Source: Methylomonas koyamae
GTDB taxonomy: Bacteria > Pseudomonadota > Gammaproteobacteria > Methylococcales > Methylomonadaceae
Reading direction: 5' to 3'
DNA length: 54,531 nt
Assembly: GCF_001644025.1 (NCBI RefSeq)
Contig: NZ_LUUK01000230.1
Coordinates: 1-54,531 of the forward strand
The notes below the pieces were generated by a model that worked only from the letters and a program-made list of their open reading frames with translations, ran no database searches and was not told the DNA's origin. The translations under genes were made by a program, and so were the position numbers. Positions 34,224-44,526 of this stretch are shown piece after piece. Numbering within the stretch: position 1 is the first letter of the stretch; the number at the start of each line of letters is the position of its first letter.

Positions 34224-36533
34224 ATGAGTTTCCAAGGCGAATTAACCGATTTCAGCGACGGCTATTTGTCGGGCTGGGTCTGCGACGCCACGCGGTTACA
34301 GGAACGCGTCGTCGTCGAAATCCATGGCGACGACTATCCGTTGGCGCTAATCCACGCTCATTTTTGGCTGCCGCAATCGCAGACCATCGGGGATGGTTGC
34401 TACGGCTTTCGCGTCGCATTACCGGTCTCGAAATTGCGCGGCATTAGTCGCTTACGCGCCAAAGTCGCCAATAGCGAATTCTGGCTGAACGGCACTATTT
34501 ATCTGAACCGAACCCAAACTCGACCGACCTCGACACTGCTCGGCAGCGTCGCTAATACACGAGGATTGAAACTCACCGGCTGGGCCTGGAATTCCGCCAG
34601 ACCGGATCAAGCGGTACGCCTGAGTGTTTTCGTGGACGATAAATTGATCGGGGAAATCCACGCCGACCGGCGGCGCACGGATTTGATCGAGATGGGTTTA
34701 GGCAACGGCCGGCACGGTTTTAGTTACACCTTGCCGTTTGCCTATGCCGACGGCGACAGCCACGAAGTCCGGGTATTGAACGAACAAGGCCAAAACCTGC
34801 CTGGCAGCCCACTCACGGTGGCCACGGCCCCGCTATTGTTGGAGCAACTCGTCGAGGCGGACCGCATGTTGTTGCCTGATCAACGGCGCCTGCTCGCGAA
34901 ACAGTTCTTAAAATACCGAGATTATTTGCCGATGTCGGTGGATTTTTCGGCGTATCCGGATTGGGCCGCATGCTATCAGCCTGAAGCGATCCGGACGCCG
35001 ATCGACTGCCAACAAGACTTATTGATCGTGGTGTTTGGCGACGGTGATTTGCAAAAAACCTTGGATAGCTTGGCTTCGCAAAGCTGGCGGGGTTTCGAGG
35101 TATTGGCACAGGGCCAAGGCAACTTCGCCGATTCCCGCCTGACCGTGGTCGATAGCCGAACGTGGCCCGAAGCCATCAGACATAAATTAAGCCAACACGA
35201 CGGCTTGTTGAGCTTTATCGAGGCGGGCGACACTTTGCCGGAATCGGCGCTAGCCCGAATTGGCAGCGTGTTCGCCGATCCGGCGGTTCGGATAGCCTAC
35301 AGCGATTGCCTGCTGCATCGCCAGCCATCGACCATCGAACCCTGGTTCAAGCCGAACTGGGACCTGAATTTGTTCCTGAGCCAAGACCTGCTTCAGCATC
35401 TATTCGCGGTGCGAAGCGGGCTACTGCCGCTGGATTCGGTGTGGCTGGATCACCCAGAGTGCTGGCCATGGCTGGCGGTCCGCGCGCTTCCCGACCGGGA
35501 GCGAACCGCGTCGGCGATCAAACACCTGCCGGAAGTGTTATACCACCGTCATCAAGCCAGTCTCTCCCCAGCATTGGACGAGGCGGTCGCCGAGTGCCTG
35601 CCCGCAATCGCGCCAGGCAGCCGCATCGAAACCCGGATCGCCGAGAACGCGTTCAGAGTAATGCGCTGGCGGCAACCGGAAATCTGGCCGACGGTCAGCC
35701 TAATCATTCCGACGCGAGATCATCGAATCCTGCTGGAAAAATGTATCGAGAGCTTAAAGAAAACCGACTACCCCTATCTGGAAATCATCGTCGTCGACAA
35801 CGACTCGCAAGACAAAGCAACCCTCAAGTATTTATCCCAACTTAAAAAAGCCGGCATTCGCATCATTCCCTACCCGCATCGCTTCAATTACTCAGCGATT
35901 AATAACCATGCGGTTACCCTAGCAACAGGCGAAATAATCGGCTTAATCAACGACGATATCGAGGCGATCCATGCTGACTGGTTAAAAAACATGGTTACCC
36001 AGTTGCTAAGGCCGGACATCGGCGCGGTCGGCGCAAAGTTGTTATGGCCCAACGGCATGGTCCAACATGGCGGCGTTTTGCTGGGATTACACGGTTTAGC
36101 CGGCCATATCGGCAACTTGTGGGACGAATCCGATTTGGGATATTTCGGCTATAATCAGTTAATCCGCGAAGTTAGCGCGGTTACCGCCGCCTGTTTAATC
36201 TGCCGAAAATCGGATTATTTGGCATTGGGCGGCCTGGATGCCCAGGCGTTTCCGGTAGCGTTCAATGACGTGGATTTTTGTTTGCGGCTTGGAGACTCGG
36301 GCAAAAAAATCGTCTGGACGCCTGAAGCCAAATTATGGCATGCGGAATCGGCCAGTCGAGGACGGGACGATACGCCGGAAAAACGCGCCCGACTGGAGAA
36401 GGAAAAATCGGCATTGCGCGGACGCTGGGCGAACCGACTGTTTTTCGACCCCTACTATAATAACAATCTTAACTTGGACCGCTATTCGCACGATGGCTTG
36501 GCATTTCCGCCTCGAACTCGCCGGCATCGCTAG
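34224..36533 (+). CDS. Large glycosyltransferase with two GT-A domains and beta modules
   Basis: A 769-residue protein. Two beta-sandwich-like modules come first (about 1-85 and 95-205; motifs GWVCD/GWAWN, GYGF/HGFSY and GSPLTV). They are of the same type as the module in the preceding gene. Residues 260-460 look like a degenerate GT2 fold (LIVVFGDGDLQKTLDSLASQ). Residues 488-740 are an intact GT2 domain (LIIPTRDHRILLEKCIESL, VVDNDS, LINDDIEAIHADWL, FNDVDFCLRLGDSG), related to rhamnosyl- or O-antigen-type transferases. It starts 10 bp after its neighbour and is in the same operon. The acceptor sugar is not predictable. Confidence 0.9.
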   Translation: MSFQGELTDFSDGYLSGWVCDATRLQERVVVEIHGDDYPLALIHAHFWLPQSQTIGDGCYGFRVALPVSKLRGISRLRAKVANSEFWLNGTIYLNRTQTRPTSTLLGSVANTRGLKLTGWAWNSARPDQAVRLSVFVDDKLIGEIHADRRRTDLIEMGLGNGRHGFSYTLPFAYADGDSHEVRVLNEQGQNLPGSPLTVATAPLLLEQLVEADRMLLPDQRRLLAKQFLKYRDYLPMSVDFSAYPDWAACYQPEAIRTPIDCQQDLLIVVFGDGDLQKTLDSLASQSWRGFEVLAQGQGNFADSRLTVVDSRTWPEAIRHKLSQHDGLLSFIEAGDTLPESALARIGSVFADPAVRIAYSDCLLHRQPSTIEPWFKPNWDLNLFLSQDLLQHLFAVRSGLLPLDSVWLDHPECWPWLAVRALPDRERTASAIKHLPEVLYHRHQASLSPALDEAVAECLPAIAPGSRIETRIAENAFRVMRWRQPEIWPTVSLIIPTRDHRILLEKCIESLKKTDYPYLEIIVVDNDSQDKATLKYLSQLKKAGIRIIPYPHRFNYSAINNHAVTLATGEIIGLINDDIEAIHADWLKNMVTQLLRPDIGAVGAKLLWPNGMVQHGGVLLGLHGLAGHIGNLWDESDLGYFGYNQLIREVSAVTAACLICRKSDYLALGGLDAQAFPVAFNDVDFCLRLGDSGKKIVWTPEAKLWHAESASRGRDDTPEKRARLEKEKSALRGRWANRLFFDPYYNNNLNLDRYSHDGLAFPPRTRRHR

Positions 36534-36551
36534 CCCCAACTGTCCTTTCCT

Positions 36552-37772
36552 ATGAAAATCCTATTTATTCATCAAAATTTTCCAGCCCAATTCCTGCAAA
36601 TCGCCACGCATTTAGCCAAGGACACAAAAAATCAAGTCATGGCGATTCGCCAAGCGCCGAATGTCGAAATCGCGAACATCAGTACTATCGCATACACTCC
36701 GTCTCGCAGTAGCAACCCGGATATTCATCCATTGATGAGCGAATGGGAAGCCAAAATTCTGCGAGCGGAAGCCACCGCCAAGGCCGCCGACCTGCTAAAA
36801 AGCCAAGGTTTCCAGCCCGATGTCGTGATGGTGCATCCCGGCTGGGGCGAGGCGCTGTTGTTGCGCGATATCTGGCCCCATGCAAAATACTTGGGATATT
36901 TAGAATATTTTTACGCGGCGACCGGCCAGGACTTTAATTTCGATCCTGAATTCAAAACCGACGATGTCGAAAAGCTCGCTAAGTTGCGCTTGAAAAATAC
37001 CGTCAATCTGCACGCGCTGCACGACATCGATGCCGGGATTTCTCCGACCCATTGGCAGCGGAGCACCTACCCCGCTTGGGCTCAATCCAAAATCGACGTG
37101 ATTCATGAGGGTATCGACACGAACTACTTTAGCCCAGATGCCACTCGAACCCTGACGATTCCAAACAAGGGCATAACGCTTGGCGGACAAGACGAGATCA
37201 TCACGTTTGTCGCCCGCTATCTTGAGCCCACGCGCGGATTTCATGTCTTTATGCGTGCCCTCCCGGAACTATTGAAGCGTCGACCCGACGCGCACGTCAT
37301 CATCATAGGTAGTGAAACCGGCGGCTACGGTCCCGGTCCCCACGGCCACGACTCCTGGCTGGCCATGCTGATGCGGGAAGTCGGTTCCCAGTTGGACCCG
37401 AACCGGGTTCACATCCTCGGCCGCCTCGCCAAGGCGGATTACCGTAACGTTTTACAACTCTCGAAAGTACATGTGTACTTAACCTATCCGTTTTTATTGT
37501 CGTGGTCGCTGCTGGAAGTCATGGCGACGGGCCCCATCATCGTTGCCTCAGATACCGCACCGGTAAGAGAACTAATTCAGGATGGCAAAAACGGCTTGTT
37601 GTTCGATTTCTTTGATCAAGAGGGCTTGGTCAACCGAGTGGTCGAAGCGTTAAGCCTACCCAAACGAAAAGCCAACTCGCTTTCCAAGGCCGCCAGAAAA
37701 ACTATAGTGACTCAGTATGATCTTGAGCAATGTTTGCACAAGTGGACCACCAAAATCATGGCGTCAATTTAA
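36552..37772 (+). CDS. Glycosyltransferase, GT4 family
   Basis: A 406-residue GT-B enzyme. The N-terminus MKILFIHQNFPAQFLQIATHL is typical of one GT4 subgroup. The C-terminal nucleotide-sugar domain contains FVARYLEPTRGFHVFMRALP, HIIIGS-like VIIIGSETGGYG, and the terminal SWSLLEVMATGPIIVASDTA. The canonical ExFGxxxLE is replaced by FLLSWSLLEVMA, as in that subgroup. It lies 18 bp after the previous gene. Its role is addition of one sugar to the surface glycan; donor and linkage are unknown. Confidence 0.9.
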   Translation: MKILFIHQNFPAQFLQIATHLAKDTKNQVMAIRQAPNVEIANISTIAYTPSRSSNPDIHPLMSEWEAKILRAEATAKAADLLKSQGFQPDVVMVHPGWGEALLLRDIWPHAKYLGYLEYFYAATGQDFNFDPEFKTDDVEKLAKLRLKNTVNLHALHDIDAGISPTHWQRSTYPAWAQSKIDVIHEGIDTNYFSPDATRTLTIPNKGITLGGQDEIITFVARYLEPTRGFHVFMRALPELLKRRPDAHVIIIGSETGGYGPGPHGHDSWLAMLMREVGSQLDPNRVHILGRLAKADYRNVLQLSKVHVYLTYPFLLSWSLLEVMATGPIIVASDTAPVRELIQDGKNGLLFDFFDQEGLVNRVVEALSLPKRKANSLSKAARKTIVTQYDLEQCLHKWTTKIMASI

Positions 37773-37897
37773 AAGCGCTTGAATCTATCGTGGATTATCG
37801 CACCACCAACTCAACTCTAGAGCGGACTTAAACTTGGAAGCAAGCACAACCGTTTGTTTCCGAAGAACTTGAATCCCCATTAATCGAGGACAATATA

Positions 37898-38734
37898 ATG
37901 AGAGCCGAAGCAGAAAAACTCAATTTGGCCGTTCACGGCGTATACGAACGCCATAAAAACGAGACCGATATCGAAATGCACTTGGAAGAAGTCTCTAGAA
38001 ACGGCTTCTCGGTAATAAAATCCGCTCTAACGGTAGAAGAAGTCGATTATACCCGGCAAAAGCTGGACGAAATCTATCAGCAGCAAGTCGACGAATTCGG
38101 GCTAGACAATCTGATTGCTCTAAAAGATCGGTATATCGTGCGCTCCATGCTGGCCTACGACGATTTTTTTCTGCATAAAATTGCCTGTAATGAAAAAATC
38201 TTACCGGTGATTAAAAAGGCGCTAGGCAACAATATTAGCCTTTCCTCCCAAGTCGGTATATTAAACCCACCCGACGATACTCTTTATCAAACTGCTTGGC
38301 ATCGCGAACTGCAATATCAACACTTTACGATTTCTCGTCCGATTGCGTTGCAATCGCTATTCTGTATCGATCCATTTAACGCGACGACCGGCGGCACGTT
38401 TTTCCTGCCCGGCTCCCATCTCCATGAGCCTTTTCCTTCGGACGAGTACGCTAAAAAGCATGAAATTCAAATCATAGCGGACCCAGGCGATGCCGTAATA
38501 TTCGACGCGCTCGCTTACCACCGCGCCGGGGTTAACGTATCGCCTAATGTTAGAAGAGCCATTAACAATCTCTACACCCTGCCCATTATTCAACAGCAAA
38601 TTAATTTCTCGCGCATGATGAACGGCCGCTTCAAAGACGACCCTTTTCTCGCGGGCTTATTAGGCTACCGCTGGGAAACCGCCGACTCGGTTCTTGCTTG
38701 GCGACAAAGTCATTTAAACAATAAAAAAGCCTAA
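37898..38734 (+). CDS. Phytanoyl-CoA dioxygenase (PhyH) family oxygenase
   Basis: A 278-residue Fe(II)/2-oxoglutarate oxygenase-like protein. The metal triad can be placed at H135 and E137 (AWHREL) and H208 (LAYHRAG), with an oxoglutarate-binding arginine at 219/220. HxE instead of the usual HxD is a minor variation. TGGTFFLPGSH and DPGDAVIFDA are family signatures. Inside a glycan cluster it may hydroxylate a sugar or lipid precursor. A 125-bp gap before it could hold an extra promoter. Confidence 0.85.
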   Translation: MRAEAEKLNLAVHGVYERHKNETDIEMHLEEVSRNGFSVIKSALTVEEVDYTRQKLDEIYQQQVDEFGLDNLIALKDRYIVRSMLAYDDFFLHKIACNEKILPVIKKALGNNISLSSQVGILNPPDDTLYQTAWHRELQYQHFTISRPIALQSLFCIDPFNATTGGTFFLPGSHLHEPFPSDEYAKKHEIQIIADPGDAVIFDALAYHRAGVNVSPNVRRAINNLYTLPIIQQQINFSRMMNGRFKDDPFLAGLLGYRWETADSVLAWRQSHLNNKKA

Positions 38735-38771
38735 CTCAAGAATTAGTATTCGATAAACCCCATCCAATACC

Positions 38772-40631
38772 ATGTATAAAAATTTTTTTGACATAAGCGC
38801 ATACACCGATGAAGAGTTAGCGGTCATTGAGAAATTATTGGTATTCGATAAAAAAGCTTATTTAGAGAAGTTCCCCGATGTCGCCAATACGAAAACCGAT
38901 CCTCTGATCCACTTTCTTACCCAAGGCATGTACGAAGGCCGTTTCCCTTGGTCGATAAATACTCAAACAGCTCAAGAACAGCAAGCGCGATTACTGTCGT
39001 CGCAAACGAGCCTTCGGGACATTTTGGGCTTTGACGAGGAATTCTACAAAAAGCAATACCCCGATGTAACGCAAAACCATTTCCGACACTTCATATTGAA
39101 CGGCATCCGCGAAAATCGTTTGCCGTTCAATTTCAACGACAACGTGGATAGCGAAACCCTCACTTGGAATATCTTGTCGAGGTTCAATATTGCATGCGAC
39201 AACTCGCTCGACCGGCAACTGCGTTTCGAGGTTAAAAACGGCCCCGCGCTATTGCAAGCCCTGTTCGACGAAGCCAGTAAAAAAGGCCTTGTACCGAAAA
39301 CCTATCGCAATAATTATTGGTTGGCTCTAGCAATTGCCTTCTCCGCCTGCGGATATTTTGGAGCATCCGCGCTTTGCTATAACTATTTTTTCAACTATTT
39401 CTTACCCATGCCGCACCTGAATAACTGGCGCGAAGGTGTATACGTCGTTGGAAAAATACACAAAATAGTTCAATTTGCTCAAAATCGCCGCTGGTTTGTT
39501 AAAAAGCTTTCCGCGGCATCCAGCATTTCGGTCCCAGACCCGCATTTTCTGAATCGGCCTAACACCATTGGCGAAGTTGAAATTCACCCGCTACCGACAC
39601 CGTATTACTGTATATTGGAAAACGTGGTGCTAATTGGCGGTAGCGCCATGATCATCGCGAATAGCCACGATTTACTTTACGACCATCTTGACGATACTAC
39701 CGACAACACTTCCGAAATCAAATGTCATTACATACTTCATGCCGTCAATAATGTTTGCGCGGTAAAATATACTTACACGGACTTGTATGTACCAGAAGCG
39801 TTTTCGCTCATGCACGATCATGGTCACAATTACTTCCATTGGATAATTGAGGTTCTACCTCGATACTTATTAGCCAGAAAGAATGGACTCGCTTGTAATG
39901 CTACTTTTTTAATCGATGAAAAAATTGGCAAACTTCAGGAAGCCGTCATCCGTCTAATTTTAGGAAACGACGCCATAGTCATCAAGGTTGCGCGAAATGC
40001 CTCGGTGAAGGTTGGAAAACTCCATTGGGTATCCGACCTATCGATCAATACGGTTCGCACCCTGCAGCTACCTAAAAAAAGTGACATTTTAATTTCGCCC
40101 ACAGCCGTCGAATTATTAAAGGAACTCGCTGCCGATCATGCCATGCAAGGCATTGCTAAATATGAGCGGATATTAATTACTCGCACTAACGTCGAATTTC
40201 GCCGTTTAGTGAACCGCGAACTCTGCCGTGAAATGCTTATCCGCGAGGGTTTTTGGGATTTCGACCCTGGCCGCGCTTCGTTCGAAGAACAAATCCGCGT
40301 ATTTTCTAATGCTAAAATTATTGTCTCGGAAGCAGGGGCCGCTCAAGCGAATCTGGTATTTTGCCGCCCTGGAACGATAGTCGTGGTCTTGGTGAATGGT
40401 TACAAGAACAGCAACTATTTCTATCTTGCCGAAATGGCCCAAATAGCGAAATTAAAACTGGTCTTCTTTGAATGCTTTAGACTGGACGGCTCCCACGAAT
40501 TAGGCGTGCATGACGACATGATCGTGAATATCAGCGATCTAAGAAACCATATAAATAATTTAACCAACTCCGCAAACTCGTCTGGAAAACGTGAAAAACG
40601 TCTGCCCAAGCAGCCGACTATCCTTAATTGA
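38772..40631 (+). CDS. GT61-family (DUF563) glycosyltransferase with YPDV repeats
   Basis: A 619-residue protein. The N-terminus has two copies of the KAYLEKFPDV / FYKKQYPDV motif (about 30-60 and 91-120), each followed by HF and GR-P, as found in many surface-glycan transferases. The C-terminal domain (about 290-600) has HDHGHNYFHWIIEVLPR at about 347 and EAGAAQANLVFCRPG at about 519, the GT61 signature. The gene is visibly more AT-rich than its housekeeping neighbours, consistent with horizontal origin. No signal peptide is seen. Substrate unknown. Confidence 0.85.
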   Translation: MYKNFFDISAYTDEELAVIEKLLVFDKKAYLEKFPDVANTKTDPLIHFLTQGMYEGRFPWSINTQTAQEQQARLLSSQTSLRDILGFDEEFYKKQYPDVTQNHFRHFILNGIRENRLPFNFNDNVDSETLTWNILSRFNIACDNSLDRQLRFEVKNGPALLQALFDEASKKGLVPKTYRNNYWLALAIAFSACGYFGASALCYNYFFNYFLPMPHLNNWREGVYVVGKIHKIVQFAQNRRWFVKKLSAASSISVPDPHFLNRPNTIGEVEIHPLPTPYYCILENVVLIGGSAMIIANSHDLLYDHLDDTTDNTSEIKCHYILHAVNNVCAVKYTYTDLYVPEAFSLMHDHGHNYFHWIIEVLPRYLLARKNGLACNATFLIDEKIGKLQEAVIRLILGNDAIVIKVARNASVKVGKLHWVSDLSINTVRTLQLPKKSDILISPTAVELLKELAADHAMQGIAKYERILITRTNVEFRRLVNRELCREMLIREGFWDFDPGRASFEEQIRVFSNAKIIVSEAGAAQANLVFCRPGTIVVVLVNGYKNSNYFYLAEMAQIAKLKLVFFECFRLDGSHELGVHDDMIVNISDLRNHINNLTNSANSSGKREKRLPKQPTILN

Positions 40632-40691
40632 TAGAATTCAGTCTGATCTATCAATTACTGGCTTTACAATCAATTCCATTTAAACTACCAA

Positions 40692-41618
40692 ATGAAACGT
40701 GTTTTTATTGGCGGCATGGGTCGCTCGGGCACTACTATTACACTAAATGCACTGTATCGACATGGCGCCCTCTATGCCGTACCGATTGAAACCAAATTTC
40801 TGGTTGAAAACGACGGTTTTTACGACCTAATACAGGCGATTACCGATGATTTTTCGACCGCGGGCACGCCCGTGGCTGTTAAACGCTTTGAACATTTGAT
40901 GCGTAATCTAGTAACTGGCGTCGAACCCTCGGAGAGCTTCACAGCTCAAGCGAGGTTTTCATCGGATATTTTCGAGCACTACGAAGGAGCCGTCGATTGT
41001 TTGCTGGAAATGGTGTTATGCCGAAACTTTTATCCGCAAAGAGAGCCGGTACTCAACGCGATGCGGCATTTTATTGCCTATACTTTCGACCATGCCACCA
41101 CCATTTCCGATAAGGCTGGCTGGGTGGAAAAAACGCCGGCAAACTTTTGGCGATTGGAGTTTCTGCGAGAGCTTTATCCGGATTGTTATTTTGTCCACCT
41201 GATTCGAGACCCGCGCATGATTATGTGGAGCCTGATGGAAAAGGGCTGGATATCCACCGAAGTTTCCAGAGCTGCGATACGCTTCGAGAACATGATTGCC
41301 GCGCTAGTGCTTAAACGGAGAGAGTTGCTTAAATCCCCCCGATTTATCGAGGTCAGACTGGAAGATTTAGCGAACCCGGAAACGCTCGGCGGCACGCTGA
41401 ATCAATTGGCGAATCAGCTGGATCTTGAACCGTTTCCCTCTCCGGCAATCGCATCGGTCGCCGAAACCATTTCAACCTACGAAAAATCTCGGGATGCGCG
41501 CGGTCATAGCATTAGCTACTCGAAAGACGAGGCACTGACGATTAATCAACTACTCATGCCGTGGATTTTAGAATTGGGATACTCTCCGGTATTCCCGGCG
41601 AGTTTGATTTCCGGATAA
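40692..41618 (+). CDS. Sulfotransferase family protein
   Basis: A 308-residue PAPS-dependent sulfotransferase. The 5'-phosphosulfate loop is FIGGMGRSGTT (5-15). The 3'-phosphate motif is VHLIRDPRMIMWSL, with R172 and S180. WVEKTPANFWRLEFLRELYP is typical of bacterial members. In this cluster it would sulfate a sugar hydroxyl on the surface polymer. PAPS would come from assimilation genes outside the window. Both ends look complete. Confidence 0.9.
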   Translation: MKRVFIGGMGRSGTTITLNALYRHGALYAVPIETKFLVENDGFYDLIQAITDDFSTAGTPVAVKRFEHLMRNLVTGVEPSESFTAQARFSSDIFEHYEGAVDCLLEMVLCRNFYPQREPVLNAMRHFIAYTFDHATTISDKAGWVEKTPANFWRLEFLRELYPDCYFVHLIRDPRMIMWSLMEKGWISTEVSRAAIRFENMIAALVLKRRELLKSPRFIEVRLEDLANPETLGGTLNQLANQLDLEPFPSPAIASVAETISTYEKSRDARGHSISYSKDEALTINQLLMPWILELGYSPVFPASLISG

Positions 41619-41676
41619 TGTAACCGCCAATCCAAGAAAATAACTTTCCAATTCAATAAAATAGCAGGAATGATCA

Positions 41677-43044
41677 ATGGTTGAGGGCATTCAACAGTTT
41701 ATCAGGTCACAGCAGGCGGCAATAATAAAAAACGATCTCGAACAGTTTCTGCAATCGATGACCCAGTTTTTCATCGAACTAGGAAGCTCTCAACCAATGC
41801 AAGGCCTACACTTGGTCTCTTCGAAATTCGACCAAATGTGTCAAGATGTCGGCCGCTTGTCAGCTTTCGAGCTGCTAGCCAAAGCCGAGGAACTACCCAA
41901 CGAGCCTCATCATATAATATTGGTTACCGAACTGTACTGCCTAGGCGGGCATCTGGAAATAGTTCGCGATATTATACGGACAAGCCAACTGCCAATATTA
42001 CTAGTTGCCAGTAATATTAATAACCGCAAGAAGCCCGTGATGGCGACTATCTTGGACGAGTCCAATCTAATTGGGTTCATTAATGCCGACAACCAAAGTT
42101 TTCTGGATAAATTGCGCACGGTGCAGACCGCGTTAGCCAACCCTCACACCAATTCCGTTTACATGCTGTCGCACGGTTACGACGCGGTAGCCACGGCGGC
42201 AATCGCTTCGGATACCGATAAAACAGTGCTTTTTATGCACCACTGCGACCATTATCCAGCCTTAGGTTGTTACTTGGAGGGTGCGCACCATATCGATTTG
42301 CATAATGTCGGCTTTTTACGCTGCAGAAATGAATTCGACATCCAGCAAAACCGTTATTTATGCCTGAGTTCCGCGGGCTTTGCCTATCATCTAAACGCTC
42401 AAAGAAATTTTGCATCCCCCCGACTGAAAACCGCTTCTTGCGGCGGCTTGCATAAACTCAAAAGCCTACCTTATCATCTCGATTACCTGGAAGTCATTCT
42501 GCATGTATTGTTACACCACGACGCCATTCATTTTCATATCGGCCATTTGAGCGACGAGTATTTACAGAGTATTTACAATACACTGAGTCGGAATGGGTTA
42601 GCCGATTCAAGATTTATTTACTTAGGCCCCGCGCCGAATCTACCGGAGATATTGACTCAACTGGAAGTCGATATTTATCTCCCAACATTACCGTTGTCGG
42701 GCGGCAAGGCGATTATCGACGCGATGGCGGCGGGAATTCCGATAGTGGCTCACCAAAATGCGCGCGACCGGCTATGGGGCAGCACCGACTTAATTTATCC
42801 GGGGGCACCCACCTGGGATTCTCTGGACAAATTGGACGACATCATTCAACGCACGGACGAATCTTTCTGGCGGGATCAGTCTCGGCAGAGCCAAGCGTAT
42901 TTCGAACGCTACCATAGCGAAAGCCTATTCGTTTCGCAATTGGCGCAAGGCGGCGCACCGATGGGCAGCCCGGATATTCCATCATTAAATCCCTACCGTC
43001 CCGAAATAGCCTATAGCTTGCTTTATTCGGGATTCCGGCAATGA
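41677..43044 (+). CDS. Glycosyltransferase, GT-B fold, divergent
   Basis: A 455-residue protein. The C-terminal half looks like a GT4-type nucleotide-sugar domain (FIYLGPAPNLPEILTQLEVD, then GGKAIIDAMAAGIPIVAH). The N-terminal half has HIILVTELYCLGGHLEIVRD, a typical acceptor-domain start. The catalytic E-x7-E pattern is weak, so activity may be unusual or lost. It starts 58 bp after the sulfotransferase with an AGCAGGAA ribosome-binding site. Substrate unknown. Confidence 0.75.
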   Translation: MVEGIQQFIRSQQAAIIKNDLEQFLQSMTQFFIELGSSQPMQGLHLVSSKFDQMCQDVGRLSAFELLAKAEELPNEPHHIILVTELYCLGGHLEIVRDIIRTSQLPILLVASNINNRKKPVMATILDESNLIGFINADNQSFLDKLRTVQTALANPHTNSVYMLSHGYDAVATAAIASDTDKTVLFMHHCDHYPALGCYLEGAHHIDLHNVGFLRCRNEFDIQQNRYLCLSSAGFAYHLNAQRNFASPRLKTASCGGLHKLKSLPYHLDYLEVILHVLLHHDAIHFHIGHLSDEYLQSIYNTLSRNGLADSRFIYLGPAPNLPEILTQLEVDIYLPTLPLSGGKAIIDAMAAGIPIVAHQNARDRLWGSTDLIYPGAPTWDSLDKLDDIIQRTDESFWRDQSRQSQAYFERYHSESLFVSQLAQGGAPMGSPDIPSLNPYRPEIAYSLLYSGFRQ

Positions 43045-43080
43045 TTTTCCCGGTGGTTTGTTTTATTTTTCAGGATAGCC

Positions 43081-43830
43081 ATGTCGGACAATAATCTGTT
43101 TGAAAACTTGAATTTCGATAAATTCCGCGAATTGGCGAAATCCGACCAATTAAGCCGACACGAGAAAGTCGGCTTTCCGGACAGTTACCGCGAAGGCAAG
43201 GAACCGCTGATTTTTTCCGACGTATGCAACAAGCTGCTCAATCTGCGGCAGCGCGGCAAAACAGTATTGGAGATCGGTCCGGGCTGCAGTCAACTGCCAG
43301 TGCTTCTGGAAAAACTGTGCGCGGACCAAGACCATCGGCTATTGCTGGCCGATAGCCAGGAAATGCTGGATTTGCTGCCGGATGCTCCAAATACGGTTAA
43401 ATACCCCGGCTGCTATCCGAATTTACCGGCTTTATTTACGCAATATACCGGGCGCATCGATGTCATCATCTGTTATAGCGTCATCCAATATATTTTCCTC
43501 GAAGGCAATTTGTGGAATTTTGTTGACCTATCCTTATCGCTATTATCGGAAGGCGGAGAAATACTGTTAGGCGATATTCCCAATTCAACCATGCGCAAGC
43601 GTTTTTTCTCGAGCAGTGCCGGTATCGCTTGCCATAAAGCCTATGTCGGAAAGGACGAAACGCCCACGGTGACGTTCAATACTTTGGATCCCGGCGCGAT
43701 GGACGATTCGGTGGTTCTGGCAATACTAGCGCGAGTTCGAGCCCAAGGTTTTCACGGCTGGGTGGTGCCTCAGGCGGCGGATTTGCCAATGGCCAATCGC
43801 CGCGAAGACATTTTGATCAAAAGACCTTAA
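43081..43830 (+). CDS. SAM-dependent methyltransferase, class I
   Basis: A 249-residue protein with motif I VLEIGPGCSQLP (62-73), LLLADSQEML as motif II, and IDVIICYSVIQYIFLEGN as motif III/IV. It is likely a sugar O- or N-methyltransferase acting on the cluster product. The length and fold are normal. It lies 36 bp after the previous gene and 9 bp before the acyltransferase gene, in the same operon. Confidence 0.85.
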   Translation: MSDNNLFENLNFDKFRELAKSDQLSRHEKVGFPDSYREGKEPLIFSDVCNKLLNLRQRGKTVLEIGPGCSQLPVLLEKLCADQDHRLLLADSQEMLDLLPDAPNTVKYPGCYPNLPALFTQYTGRIDVIICYSVIQYIFLEGNLWNFVDLSLSLLSEGGEILLGDIPNSTMRKRFFSSSAGIACHKAYVGKDETPTVTFNTLDPGAMDDSVVLAILARVRAQGFHGWVVPQAADLPMANRREDILIKRP

Positions 43831-43839
43831 TTTGCCGAG

Positions 43840-44526
43840 ATGAATACCGCCATGAAACAACGAAAACTGATTATTGTCGGCGCATCCGGATTCGCCGACA
43901 TCGCCCAAGAATATTTCGAAGCCGATAGCCCATATAGCGTGGTCGGCTTTGCGGTGGAAAGCGCCTTTTTAACGGGCGACACCAAGAACGGTTTGCCGCT
44001 GGTGCCGTTCGAATCCATGACGGAGCATTTTTCGCCAGCCGATCACGATGTATTCGTGGCGGTCACCTATACCCAGCTAAACCGTCTGCGCGCTCGTCTG
44101 ACGCAGCAAGCAAAAGCCAACGGATATCGATTGGCGTCTTACATCAGTACTCGCGCGTTCGTTTGGCCCAATGCCCGGATCGGCGAGCATTGTTTTATTT
44201 TCGAAGACAATACCGTGCAACCTTTTGTCAGCATCGGTAACGACGTTATTTTATGGAGCGGCAACCATATCGGCCATCATTCCTCGCTCGGCGATCATTG
44301 TTTTATATCCTCTCACGTCGTCATCTCCGGTTTCTGCCACATTGGTGAAAACAGCTTTTTAGGCGTGAACTCCACGCTCGCGAACAATTTGACGATAGGC
44401 AAGGACAACTGGATCGGGCCGGGTATCGTGCTAACGCAAAACACCGAAGACGGCGCTTTGTACGGAGCGGAGATGCCTTCTCCGTCACGCGTCAGCTCGC
44501 TACGTTTTTTCAAGGTTAAAGCATGA
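43840..44526 (+). CDS. Hexapeptide-repeat acyltransferase, PglD/NeuD-like
   Basis: A 228-residue protein. The N-terminal Rossmann-like part (KLIIVGASGFADIAQEYF) and the left-handed beta-helix of hexapeptide repeats (WPNARIGEHCFIFEDNTV, ISSHVVISGFCHIGENSFLG) match sugar O/N-acetyltransferases of the PglD/NeuD type. It could acetylate the amino sugar produced by the downstream ketoisomerase/aminotransferase pair. Its stop overlaps the next start (ATGA at 44523-44526). Confidence 0.88.
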   Translation: MNTAMKQRKLIIVGASGFADIAQEYFEADSPYSVVGFAVESAFLTGDTKNGLPLVPFESMTEHFSPADHDVFVAVTYTQLNRLRARLTQQAKANGYRLASYISTRAFVWPNARIGEHCFIFEDNTVQPFVSIGNDVILWSGNHIGHHSSLGDHCFISSHVVISGFCHIGENSFLGVNSTLANNLTIGKDNWIGPGIVLTQNTEDGALYGAEMPSPSRVSSLRFFKVKA

